From Firmicutes bacterium UBA1393 (GTDB taxonomy: Bacteria; Bacillota; DTU025): a DNA stretch of 21,209 nt. The notes below the pieces were generated by a model. That model saw only the letters and a list, made by a program, of their open reading frames with translations. It searched no databases and had not been told where the DNA came from. How positions within the stretch are numbered: the stretch's first letter is position 1; every line of letters begins with the position of its first letter. The translations under genes were made by a program, and so were the position numbers. Below are positions 14,165-21,209 of this stretch, in pieces. Location: assembly GCA_002305255.1 (NCBI GenBank), contig DBQN01000007.1:18446-39654 (forward strand), read 5' to 3'.

Positions 14165-15250
14165 ATGAAAGGTCTGTTCAAGACGGCGCCGGGCCCGGGC
14201 AACATGGAGATCAGGGAGACTCCGAAGCCTTCGCCGGGGCCGGGTCAGGTGATGGTGAAGGTCGAATACACTGGCATCTGCGGCTCTGATCTGCACATCT
14301 TCCACTCTGACATAGCCATCCCGGTGCGGCCGCCGGTGATCACCGGTCACGAGTTCTCGGGCACCATTGCAGAGCTGGGCGAGGGCGTCACAGGGTGGAA
14401 GGTCGGCGACAGGGTCACGTCGGAGACAGCTGTGATCCGCTGCGATGTATGTGAGTTCTGCCGTTCCGGGTTCTACAATGTCTGCCCGGAGAGGCGGACG
14501 CTGGGCTACTGGGTGAGTGGCGCCTTTGCGAACTACGTCGTGGTTCCGGCGCGAAACCTGCACGCGCTGCCTGACTCAGTCAGCTTCCTCATCGGGGCGA
14601 TGACGGAGCCCACCGCATGTTGTGTGCATGCTGTCAACGAGCTTACCGATATCCGCGGCGGTGACGTCGTGGCCATCATTGGGCCCGGTTCCATAGGGCT
14701 GATCTGCGCGCAGCTGGCCAGGGTGGAAGGCGCCGAAGTGGTCGTGCTGGGCACCAGCCGCGACGCGGAGCGGCTGAAGGCTGCTGAGAAGTGCGGCGTC
14801 AGGGCCACCATCGATGTGAACGCGCAGGATCCTGTGAAGGAACTGGCGGCATTGACTCGGGGCAGAGGGCCTGACGTGGTGATCGAGTGTTCGGGCGCGG
14901 CGGCAGGCACCAGGCTCGGGCTGGAGCTCGTGCGCAGGCGCGGACAGTTCACACAGGTCGGTCTGTTCGGAAAGCAGATCGAGCTGGACTTCGAGCGCAT
15001 CTGCTACAAGGAGCTCAAGGTCACGGGTTCCATCGGGTCGATCTGGTCGGCCTGGAACAAGGCCCTTCACTTCATGGAGCGCGGCCTGATAGACCTGAGT
15101 TTCCTGGCCACCGACATCCTGCCTCTCACCGAATGGCAAGAGGGGTTCCGGCGATTCGAGGCCAAGGAAGGCCTGAAGATCTTCCTGAGGCCCGTCGCGG
15201 AAGACGGCGATGGAGACGCCGATGGAGACGGCGCCGGGGCGGGGGTTTGA
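14165..15250 (+). CDS. Zinc-dependent alcohol/polyol dehydrogenase (MDR superfamily), second copy
   Basis: Sorbitol-dehydrogenase-like MDR enzyme, 361 aa. Catalytic-zinc Cys39 in GICGSD, GHE at 61-63, structural-zinc cysteines C93, C96, C99 and C107, then the GPGSIG dinucleotide fold. ATG at 14165 follows a purine-rich AAGGAGAGGGCAAGGG. It is distinct from the first MDR enzyme and lacks the insertion seen there. Its last ~14 residues form an Asp/Gly/Ala tail encoded by a 12-bp tandem repeat that runs up to the ribosome site of the next gene. Probably oxidises a polyol or hydroxy-acid intermediate; substrate unknown. Confidence 0.92.
   Translation: MKGLFKTAPGPGNMEIRETPKPSPGPGQVMVKVEYTGICGSDLHIFHSDIAIPVRPPVITGHEFSGTIAELGEGVTGWKVGDRVTSETAVIRCDVCEFCRSGFYNVCPERRTLGYWVSGAFANYVVVPARNLHALPDSVSFLIGAMTEPTACCVHAVNELTDIRGGDVVAIIGPGSIGLICAQLARVEGAEVVVLGTSRDAERLKAAEKCGVRATIDVNAQDPVKELAALTRGRGPDVVIECSGAAAGTRLGLELVRRRGQFTQVGLFGKQIELDFERICYKELKVTGSIGSIWSAWNKALHFMERGLIDLSFLATDILPLTEWQEGFRRFEAKEGLKIFLRPVAEDGDGDADGDGAGAGV
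15209..15232 (+). repeat. 12-bp tandem repeat at the 3' end of the second MDR gene
   Basis: GATGGAGACGCC (15209-15220) is followed by GATGGAGACGGC (15221-15232), with a half copy before. It encodes the Asp-Gly tail and may be a recent slippage extension. Confidence 0.65.
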
Positions 15251-15254
15251 GCTG

Positions 15255-16418
15255 ATGCGATTGATGCACGCGCTAAAACCTCACATCAGTGTTGAGCGGG
15301 CATTCTTCGGAGCAGGCGCCATCGGGGCTCTGCCCGGAGTGCTGCGCGACCTTGGCGTCGCGAAGGCGCTGATCGTAACCGACCGGGGTGTTGCCGCATC
15401 AGGCATCGCAGAGCGGGTGCGCATCCTCATAGAGGGCGCTCCGGTGGCGGCGGCAGTGTTCGACGCAACCGATCCCGAACCTGGGGCAGAGGTGCCCGAT
15501 GGCATCGCGGCGCGCTATCGGAATGAACAGATCGGCTGCGTGGTAGGCCTGGGCGGCGGAAGCTGCCTCGACACCGCGAAGGCAGTGGGCATCATGCTCG
15601 CCCACGGAGGCACGCTGCGCGAATACCTTGGCCCTGACAAGATATACCGGCCGGGGCTGCCTGTGGTGCTGGTGCCGACGACATCGGGCACCGGATCTGA
15701 GGCAACTCCTAACGCGCTGTTCATTGTGGACGGCGAGAAGCAGGCAGTGCTCAGCCGCCACATCATGCCGACGGCAGCCATCATCGACCCCGAGCTGACT
15801 CTGACGGCGCCCGCTCCGGTGACGGCGGCATCAGGCCTCGACGCACTGGTGCACGCGGTGGAGACCTATACCTCGCTGGGGGCCACCGCCGTGACTGAGA
15901 TGTATTCGCTGCGGGCGGTGGAGCTGATTGCAGGCTCCATCAGGTCGGCGGTGTGGCGCGGGTCGGACCTTGCGGCACGCACCGACATGGCCCTCGGAAG
16001 CTATCTAGCCGGTGTGGCCATAGCCAACGCGGGCACCGGCGCGGTGCACGCCCTGGCATACCCCCTCGGAGGCAAGTACCGCGTTGCCCACGGTGTGGCC
16101 AACGCGCTCATGTTCCCGTATGTCACCGAATGGAACATCCCGTCTGACATGCGCAAGTTCGCGACCCTCGCGAGGGCCATCGGTGAGCCCATCGACGGGC
16201 TGTCGCTGCACGATGCCGCTTTCAAGTTCCTCAGCGGCATCGAGGCGATCATTGAGGACGTGGGAGTGCCGCGCAGTCTCGATGATGTGGGGATTCCCCG
16301 CTCGGAGCTGGGGGCGCTGGTGGAAGGCGCGGCGAAGCAGACTCGTCTCCTGAAGAATAACCCCCGGGTGCTATCGAAGGACGACATGGCGACGATCTAC
16401 ACCAAGGCCTGGAGGTGA
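15255..16418 (+). CDS. Iron-containing (type III) alcohol dehydrogenase
   Basis: Fe-ADH family enzyme, 387 aa, oxidising or reducing primary alcohols/aldehydes, diols or glycerol-like substrates with NAD(P). Cofactor motif GGGS (100-103) with D106; PTTSGTGSEAT (141-151); metal ligands D196, H200, H265 and H279 all present in the usual contexts (GLDALVHAVE, HALAYPLGG, AHGVANA). ATG at 15255 has GGGGG 9 nt upstream; an ATG at 15210 lies inside the previous gene's tail repeat and is not used. The gap to the previous stop is 4 nt. The second Fe-ADH of this operon (19739-21046) belongs to a different branch, so they probably act on different intermediates. Confidence 0.93.
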   Translation: MRLMHALKPHISVERAFFGAGAIGALPGVLRDLGVAKALIVTDRGVAASGIAERVRILIEGAPVAAAVFDATDPEPGAEVPDGIAARYRNEQIGCVVGLGGGSCLDTAKAVGIMLAHGGTLREYLGPDKIYRPGLPVVLVPTTSGTGSEATPNALFIVDGEKQAVLSRHIMPTAAIIDPELTLTAPAPVTAASGLDALVHAVETYTSLGATAVTEMYSLRAVELIAGSIRSAVWRGSDLAARTDMALGSYLAGVAIANAGTGAVHALAYPLGGKYRVAHGVANALMFPYVTEWNIPSDMRKFATLARAIGEPIDGLSLHDAAFKFLSGIEAIIEDVGVPRSLDDVGIPRSELGALVEGAAKQTRLLKNNPRVLSKDDMATIYTKAWR

Positions 16419-16427
16419 CGATGACAC

Positions 16428-17303
16428 ATGGTTTCGCGAAGGGTTGAGTGCTCGAAACAGCTCGCGGCCATCGCCGCCAAGTTGCGAGTTGATGTGATGG
16501 AGATGGTTTTCAGGGTCCAAACAGGGCATCTGGGCGGCTCGCTCTCGGCTGCGGAGATACTGACTACCCTTTACTACCATCAGCTGAACGTTGATCCCAA
16601 CAACCCCGACTGGCCCGACCGTGACAGGTTCGTGCTCGGAAAGGGGCATGCGGCGCCGGCGCTCTACGTGGTCCTGGCCGACCTGGGCTTCTTCCCCCGT
16701 GAGGAGCTGAAGTCGCTGAGGCAGATCAACTGCATGTTGCAGGGGCACCCCGACATGAGGAAGACCCCGGGAGTGGAGATGTCGACGGGCTCACTCGGGC
16801 ATGGGCTGTCGGCTGCCATCGGAATGGCTCTGGCGGCTCGCCTCGACGGGAAGCACTACCACGTGTGGGCGCTGCTCGGCGACGGCGAGCTTGATGAGGG
16901 GCAGATTTGGGAAGCGGCAGCATACGCGTCTTTCAGCGGGCTGACGAATCTCACCGCCATCGTCGACTTCAACCGTGTCCAGCTCGATGGGCCCACTGAC
17001 TGCATTCTCTGCATGGACCCTGTAGCTGACAAGTGGAGATCTTTCGGCTGGAACGTCGTCGAGGCCGACGGCCACTGCGTAGACTCGCTGCTGAAGGCGT
17101 ATGAGGAGGCCCTGGCGGTGACGGAGCGCACCGGAAAGCCCAGCGTGATCCTGGCTCACACCGTGAAGGGCAAGGGTGTGTCGTTCATGGAGGGGCAGGC
17201 CGCCTGGCACGGAGGGGTGCCCAATGCCCAGCAGTATGAGCAGGCCATGAAAGAGCTGACACAGCAGCTAGAGCTGAGGGGGGATTGTGGATGCAGCCGT
17301 TGA
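16428..17303 (+). CDS. Transketolase, N-terminal subunit (split type)
   Basis: TPP-binding half of a two-gene transketolase. TGHLGGSLSAAEIL with H34, GKGHAAPALY with H74, GSLGHGLSAAIGMA, and the TPP/Mg motif GDGELDEGQ (151-159) through to DFN at about 180-182. At 291 aa it is slightly longer than usual, with a Cys-rich C-terminal end (GDCGCSR). ATG at 16428 lies 10 nt after GGAGGTG; a closer ATG at 16421 is in another frame and stops after eight codons. It overlaps its partner by 13 nt. Split transketolases of this type often have specialised ketose donors rather than pentose phosphates. Confidence 0.93.
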   Translation: MVSRRVECSKQLAAIAAKLRVDVMEMVFRVQTGHLGGSLSAAEILTTLYYHQLNVDPNNPDWPDRDRFVLGKGHAAPALYVVLADLGFFPREELKSLRQINCMLQGHPDMRKTPGVEMSTGSLGHGLSAAIGMALAARLDGKHYHVWALLGDGELDEGQIWEAAAYASFSGLTNLTAIVDFNRVQLDGPTDCILCMDPVADKWRSFGWNVVEADGHCVDSLLKAYEEALAVTERTGKPSVILAHTVKGKGVSFMEGQAAWHGGVPNAQQYEQAMKELTQQLELRGDCGCSR

Positions 17304-18226
17304 CGATGCGCGAGGCCTACGGGCAGGCCCTTGTGGCCCTGGGTGAGAGCAACCCCGACGTGGTGGTGCTCGACGCCGACGTGTCGAAATCGAGCAGGTC
17401 TACACTGTTCGGCGAACGCTTTCCTGAGAGGTTCTTCAACGTCGGGATTGCCGAGTCGAACATGATGAGCGTCGCGGCTGGCCTGGCCGCATCTGGCAAG
17501 ATCCCCTTCGTTAACAGCTTCAGCTTCCTGCTCACGCTGCGCGCAGGCGAGCAGCTGAGGACGGGCATTGCATACCCCCGTCTCAACGTGAAGGTGGCGG
17601 GCGCATACTGCGGCCTGTCGGACTCCTTCGATGGCCCCACGCACCAGGATCCCATGGACCTGGCCGTCATGCGCGCGATGCCCAACATGACAGTGATATC
17701 AGTCTCAGATTCGATTCAGGCGAAGAAGGTAGTCGCGGCGGCCGCGGCATGGCCGGGCCCGGTCTACTTCCGGCTCAACCGCAATGCCCTGCCTGAAGTG
17801 TCGACTGAGGACTCCCCCTTCGAGATCGGCAAGGCCATATGGCACCGGCGCGGGGCAGACGTCACGCTGATCGCCACAGGCATCATGGTACACAGGGCTC
17901 TGGAGGCTGCTAGACTGTTGGAGACCGACGGGCTCAAGGCAGGCGTGCTCGAGGTGCACACCATCAAGCCCATCGACACTGAAGCCGTCATGAGCGCGGC
18001 CCGCGAGACCGGCGCCATTGTCACCGCGGAGGAACACAACATCTATGGCGGCCTGGGCGGTGCAGTGGCAGAGTTGCTGGTCGAGCATGGTCCGGTGCCC
18101 ATGGAGAGAGTCGGGATCAGAGATACGTTTGCCGAATCAGGCGACTACGAGGCTCTGCTTGCGAAGTACGGGTTGACCAGTCAGGCCGTAGTCGACGCGG
18201 CACGAAAGGTAATGAGGCGGAAGTGA
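17291..18226 (+). CDS. Transketolase, C-terminal subunit (split type)
   Basis: Pyrimidine-binding and C-terminal half of the split transketolase, 311 aa. Conserved FNVGIAESNM holds the catalytic Glu (about residue 55); GLAASGKIPFV and DGPTHQDPMDLAVMRAMPNM follow, and the C-terminal domain has VLEVHTIKPID and TAEEHNIYGGLGGAVAELL. ATG at 17291 has GAGGGGGG 7 nt upstream; a TTG at 17285 would overlap it. Coupled to the N-subunit by overlap and to the next kinase by a GTGA overlap, so the three proteins are likely made together and may act on consecutive intermediates. Confidence 0.93.
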   Translation: MQPLTMREAYGQALVALGESNPDVVVLDADVSKSSRSTLFGERFPERFFNVGIAESNMMSVAAGLAASGKIPFVNSFSFLLTLRAGEQLRTGIAYPRLNVKVAGAYCGLSDSFDGPTHQDPMDLAVMRAMPNMTVISVSDSIQAKKVVAAAAAWPGPVYFRLNRNALPEVSTEDSPFEIGKAIWHRRGADVTLIATGIMVHRALEAARLLETDGLKAGVLEVHTIKPIDTEAVMSAARETGAIVTAEEHNIYGGLGGAVAELLVEHGPVPMERVGIRDTFAESGDYEALLAKYGLTSQAVVDAARKVMRRK

Positions 18227-19722
18227 GCGTTTCCCTCGATGGCGCCGAGCGCGTTGCGCGCTGGGAGCAGATATACGAGAGAGGCTACAGAGGAGTGCTT
18301 GAGAGGGCGGCAGCGGGCATGCCCCTGCCCGTGCTTGGGTTCCACACCACCATAGACGGGCTCAAGAGAATCGTGCCCGAAGAGGTCGAGCGGGTGCTCG
18401 AGGCCGACCCGGCCATGGCCGAAGACGTGCGCTCCCGCGTTGCCCGCGGGGCAGTGCCGGAAGAGATATGGACACCTGCTGACCTCTTGGTGGGCATGTT
18501 GGTGTCGCTTGCGAAGGGCAAGGCCCTGCAGCGGGTGATCAGGGCCAGGGACGTTCATGAGTGGACCATGGACACGCTGCCGTATGACCGCCTGAGGGCC
18601 GGCGGCACCTGCGGCAACATGACCAGCATGCTGGCGCCGCTGGGCTTTCCAAGGATACTGCTGTACGTCAACCCCCTCACGCGCGAGCAGGCCGAGCTGC
18701 TGCCGCAGCACGACAATGTGAAGGTAGTTGTGAGGCAGGAGAACGGCGGCGCGGGCGGCAGCGGCGCCGGCTTTGTGCTGCGCAAGCCGATTGACGCCTG
18801 GCGCGAGGAAGGGGTAAAGGCCGTCCACTGGATCTTCGAGTACCCCGAGGGGATGAGGATCCGGGTTCCGTCGGCGGGCATCGACATTACCGCCCCGCGG
18901 GCCAACCGCTACATCGCGTCGTACAACCCCATCAACAATCAGCTGAGGATCAACCCCGACTTCAAGGCGGGCCTGCTTTCCCTGATCGAGTCGGGCGAGA
19001 GGTTCACGCACTTCATAATCGCCGGATTCCACATCCTGTCGGAGAAATACCCTGATGGCTCAGGGTGTGCCGACTGCCTGAGGCCCATGGCGGAGTTCAT
19101 CTCCCAGGTGAAGCAGGCGGCGCCCGGCATCAAGATCCACTTTGAGCTGGCCTCCATCGGCAGCCAGGTGGTTCGGCGCTGTGTGATGGGCCTGACGGTG
19201 CCTCTCGGGCATTCCCTTGGCCTGAACGAGGTCGAGCTGGCGACGCTCCTCGGTGATCTAGGTGAGACTGAGCTCGCCGCTGACATTGAGACCACGGAGT
19301 CGCCGGCGGCCGTATTCAGAGGAGTGGCTGAAGCAGGCAAGAGACTGGGCCTCGCTAGAATCCACCTGCACAACCTCGGCTACTACCTGTGCCTGTCGCG
19401 TCCGGACTTCGTCAGCGCCGAGCGCACCCGCGATGGCCTGGTGTTCGCGGCCTGTGCAGCCGCGGCAAGAACCGCGACGGCGTCGCTGATTTCGCTTGAG
19501 GACGTAGAGCGAGGGCTCGCCGTGGGGATCTCGGCGGCAGGCCTTGAGGCCAGCCGGCAGCTGGCAGAATACCTTGGCCGTCCTGAGCTGGCCGAGGAAG
19601 GGATAGCCCATGTCGATGGGTGGGACGTCTGTTTCGTCCCGACGAAGGTAGTGGGGCGCCCGGCCCTCACCGTTGGCCTGGGAGACCTCATCTCATCTTC
19701 ATCATTCCTACTGGGTACATGA
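18223..19722 (+). CDS. ADP-dependent glucokinase/phosphofructokinase family sugar kinase
   Basis: Member of the ADP_PFK_GK family, which uses ADP rather than ATP to phosphorylate glucose, fructose 6-phosphate or related sugars; best known from euryarchaea and animals. Visible: N-terminal GFHTTIDGL (39-47), sugar-site GGTCGNMTSML (127-137), HFELASIG (306-313), the NxxE metal motif as GLNEVELA (N335, E338), and the C-terminal catalytic GLGD (485-488, D488) followed by SSSSF. All key residues are intact, so it should be active. At 499 aa it is slightly longer than archaeal forms (about 450-475), partly through a Gly-rich loop at 174-183. Start GTG at 18223 overlaps the transketolase stop by 4 nt. 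Sugar specificity cannot be called; the link to the transketolase suggests a ketose or ketose phosphate. Confidence 0.85.
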   Translation: MSVSLDGAERVARWEQIYERGYRGVLERAAAGMPLPVLGFHTTIDGLKRIVPEEVERVLEADPAMAEDVRSRVARGAVPEEIWTPADLLVGMLVSLAKGKALQRVIRARDVHEWTMDTLPYDRLRAGGTCGNMTSMLAPLGFPRILLYVNPLTREQAELLPQHDNVKVVVRQENGGAGGSGAGFVLRKPIDAWREEGVKAVHWIFEYPEGMRIRVPSAGIDITAPRANRYIASYNPINNQLRINPDFKAGLLSLIESGERFTHFIIAGFHILSEKYPDGSGCADCLRPMAEFISQVKQAAPGIKIHFELASIGSQVVRRCVMGLTVPLGHSLGLNEVELATLLGDLGETELAADIETTESPAAVFRGVAEAGKRLGLARIHLHNLGYYLCLSRPDFVSAERTRDGLVFAACAAAARTATASLISLEDVERGLAVGISAAGLEASRQLAEYLGRPELAEEGIAHVDGWDVCFVPTKVVGRPALTVGLGDLISSSSFLLGT

Positions 19723-19738
19723 TTTGGGAGGGATACGA

Positions 19739-21046
19739 ATGTCGTGCAACTGCTGCTCCGGGTGCTCGCTGAAGGGCAGAGCAAGGACGCTCCTTAAGGG
19801 ATTCAAGGGCGACAACTACGCGTTCGGACTGGGCGTCACCGACAAGGTCGGCGAGTACGCGAAGGGCTTTGGCACGAGGGCGTTGGTGGTGGCGAGCGGC
19901 GCCGACTGGTTCCGCCCGGTTGTCGACTCAGTACTGGCCTCCCTTGGCAGGCACGGCGTTGAGCTGGCCGGGCCGAGGGTGGTGCCTGACGCGGCACCCA
20001 ATGCCCCGCGCGAAGATGTGTACCGCATAACCACATACATCCTCAATTCCAAGCCGGACTGCCTGATCGCCGTAGGCGGAGGAAGCACCATCGACGCGGT
20101 GAAGGCAGCAAACGTCCTCGCCTCGCTGGGCAAGTGGGAGCCTGAGATCGAGCCCTACTTCGGAACCGGGCTGGTAACGAAGGCCCTCGAAGAGCACAAG
20201 GCAAGCCTGATCCCGATGATCGCGGTGGAGACGGCCGCGAGCTCTGGCGCGCACTTGACCAAGTACTCGAACATCACCGACCCGGTGGCAGGGCAGAAGA
20301 AGCTCATCGTAGACAACGCCATCGTGCCGCCGAAGGCGGTGTTCGACTACGAAGTCACGAAGACCATGCCGGCCGGCATGACTATTGACGGCGCGTTTGA
20401 CGGCATCGGCCACTGCCTCGAGGTGTTCTACGGCATTCCTGCCGACAACTACGAGCTGGCTAAGGAGATCGCGGAGGTAGGCATCGAGCTGGCTGTGTCG
20501 AACGTGGAGCAGGCGGTGGCCAACCCCGCCGACGGTGAGGCCCGTGAAGCCCTCGGGCTGGCCACTGACATAGGCGGCTACGCCATAATGGTGGGCGGCA
20601 CCAACGGCGCACATCTGACCAGCTTCTCGCTGGTGGACGTGACAAGCCACGGACGGGCAGTGGCCGTGATGAACCCCTACTACACAGTGTTCTTCGCACC
20701 CGCCATCGAGCCGCACCTCAGGGTCGTGGGCGCCATCTACAAGCGTCACGGGTTCATCGATGCGGATCTGGATGGTCTACACGGGCGTGAGCTGGGTATC
20801 GCTGTGGCCGAGGGAATGCTGGCCCTGAGCCGGCGCGTCGGATTCCCGACTACCCTGGCTGAGCTGCCGGGATTCACCGACGCCCACATCGACAGGGCCC
20901 TCGCGGCTGCAAAGAACCCGCAGCTCGAGATGAAGCTGAAGAACATGCCGGTCGCCCTCAACGCGTCGCTGGTGGATACCTACATGAAGCCCATACTGCT
21001 GGCCGCGGCGAAGGGAGATCTCAACCTGATCGTGAATATGCCGTAG
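19739..21046 (+). CDS. Iron-containing alcohol dehydrogenase, second type, with Cys-rich N-terminus
   Basis: Fe-ADH-fold enzyme, 435 aa. GGGST (113-117) with D119 for cofactor binding; ETAASSGAHLTKYSNIT; metal ligands D221, H225, H292 and H304 (DGAFDGIGHCLE, NGAHLTSF, VTSHGRAVA). The sequence differs from the first Fe-ADH through most of its length and is longer. Its N-terminus, MSCNCCSGCS, clusters four cysteines (C3, C5, C6, C9) ahead of the first helix; this could bind a metal or Fe-S cluster, or form disulfides (inference). ATG at 19739 has GGGAGGGA about 5 nt upstream; upstream in-frame starts lie in the kinase gene. The last gene before the operon-end palindrome. Confidence 0.9.
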   Translation: MSCNCCSGCSLKGRARTLLKGFKGDNYAFGLGVTDKVGEYAKGFGTRALVVASGADWFRPVVDSVLASLGRHGVELAGPRVVPDAAPNAPREDVYRITTYILNSKPDCLIAVGGGSTIDAVKAANVLASLGKWEPEIEPYFGTGLVTKALEEHKASLIPMIAVETAASSGAHLTKYSNITDPVAGQKKLIVDNAIVPPKAVFDYEVTKTMPAGMTIDGAFDGIGHCLEVFYGIPADNYELAKEIAEVGIELAVSNVEQAVANPADGEAREALGLATDIGGYAIMVGGTNGAHLTSFSLVDVTSHGRAVAVMNPYYTVFFAPAIEPHLRVVGAIYKRHGFIDADLDGLHGRELGIAVAEGMLALSRRVGFPTTLAELPGFTDAHIDRALAAAKNPQLEMKLKNMPVALNASLVDTYMKPILLAAAKGDLNLIVNMP

Positions 21047-21083
21047 CGGGTTGCGGTATCGGGTGTGGCGAGCACATTACGTA

Positions 21084-21107
21084 AGGTCTGCCCCGCGGGG
21101 CAGACCT
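21084..21107. terminator. 24-nt perfect palindrome, likely operon-end (bidirectional) terminator
   Basis: Arms AGGTCTG plus CCCC and their exact complement meet at a central GC, allowing a stem of about 10 bp with a 4-nt loop, 37 nt after the last stop. The following bases are ACTCTATT, not a real T-run, so it may be a weak or factor-assisted terminator or an mRNA 3' end stabiliser. It could serve a convergent gene from the right as well. Confidence 0.55.
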
Positions 21108-21209
21108 ACTCTATTGGCGGGCCTTCCTCCATCGCGTTCGCCGGCGCCGCGCCGATGTCGGCCAGCTGAAACCGGCGACCGATGAGGGCCCGGCAGAACT
21201 CGGCGGCTG
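21106..21209 (-). CDS. Possible 3' end of a convergent gene (partial)
   Basis: On the minus strand one frame is open from the right edge for 33 residues, reads like ordinary protein (…GRRFQLADIGAAPANAMEEG…), and stops with TAG at 21108-21106, just inside the operon-end palindrome. The other two minus frames look less protein-like (Arg-rich). Too short to assign a family. Real only if the frame continues beyond the window. Confidence 0.4.
   Translation of the reverse strand, partial: AAEFCRALIGRRFQLADIGAAPANAMEEGPPIE

Noticed and set aside
21084..21107. 24-nt palindrome as a recombination or attachment site
   Set aside because: No integrase or mobile gene is nearby, and its location between convergent gene ends is better explained by termination.

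Overview
The window reads as one long catabolic gene cluster of a GC-rich, probably anaerobic bacterium. A sigma-54-dependent PrpR-type activator (minus strand, running off the left edge) sits divergently to about 19 kb of co-directional plus-strand genes. The genes have strong purine-rich Shine-Dalgarno sequences, ATG, GTG or TTG starts and 1-14 nt overlaps. This style fits high-GC Bacillota (Limnochordia-like) or Synergistota. The binding protein of the transporter has a signal peptide with no lipobox cysteine, which mildly favours a cell with an outer membrane. The phylum is inference and cannot be settled from this window.

Layout. (1) 1-1922, minus: PrpR_N-PAS-AAA+-Fis activator. (2) 1923-2153: divergent control region with three tandem 9-bp repeats, two palindromes, a near-perfect -24/-12 sigma-54 promoter (2044-2059) reading into the operon, and a candidate sigma-70 promoter for the regulator. 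(3) 2154-6392: DUF1537 acid-sugar kinase, SDR oxidoreductase, and E1 alpha and E1 beta of an acetoin/2-oxoacid-type dehydrogenase. (4) 6393-7002: a 610-bp gap filled by about two and a bit copies of a diverged ~210-bp repeat. (5) 7003-9380: lipoyl E2 acyltransferase and a zinc-dependent MDR dehydrogenase. (6) 9490-14129: a complete branched-chain-type ABC importer (binding protein, two permeases, two ATPases). (7) 14165-21046: second MDR dehydrogenase, iron-type alcohol dehydrogenase, split transketolase (N and C subunits), an ADP-dependent glucokinase/phosphofructokinase-family kinase, and a second iron-type dehydrogenase. (8) A 24-nt perfect palindrome at 21084-21107 probably ends the operon. 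A possible convergent minus-strand gene ends on it.

Together the set looks like uptake and breakdown of a polyol, ketose or sugar-acid-like compound. Five oxidoreductases interconvert alcohols and carbonyls. Two unrelated kinases phosphorylate intermediates. The transketolase moves or cleaves two-carbon units. The E1/E2 complex makes an acyl-CoA, but no E3 (dihydrolipoamide dehydrogenase) is present. The substrate cannot be read from the sequence. I do not know a described pathway with this exact combination, so I flag it as the main candidate for an undescribed system. A second oddity is that many of the soluble enzymes carry short Gly/Ala/Cys-rich insertions or tails absent from typical family members. 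I see no IS elements, phage genes, CRISPR arrays, tRNAs or rRNAs.
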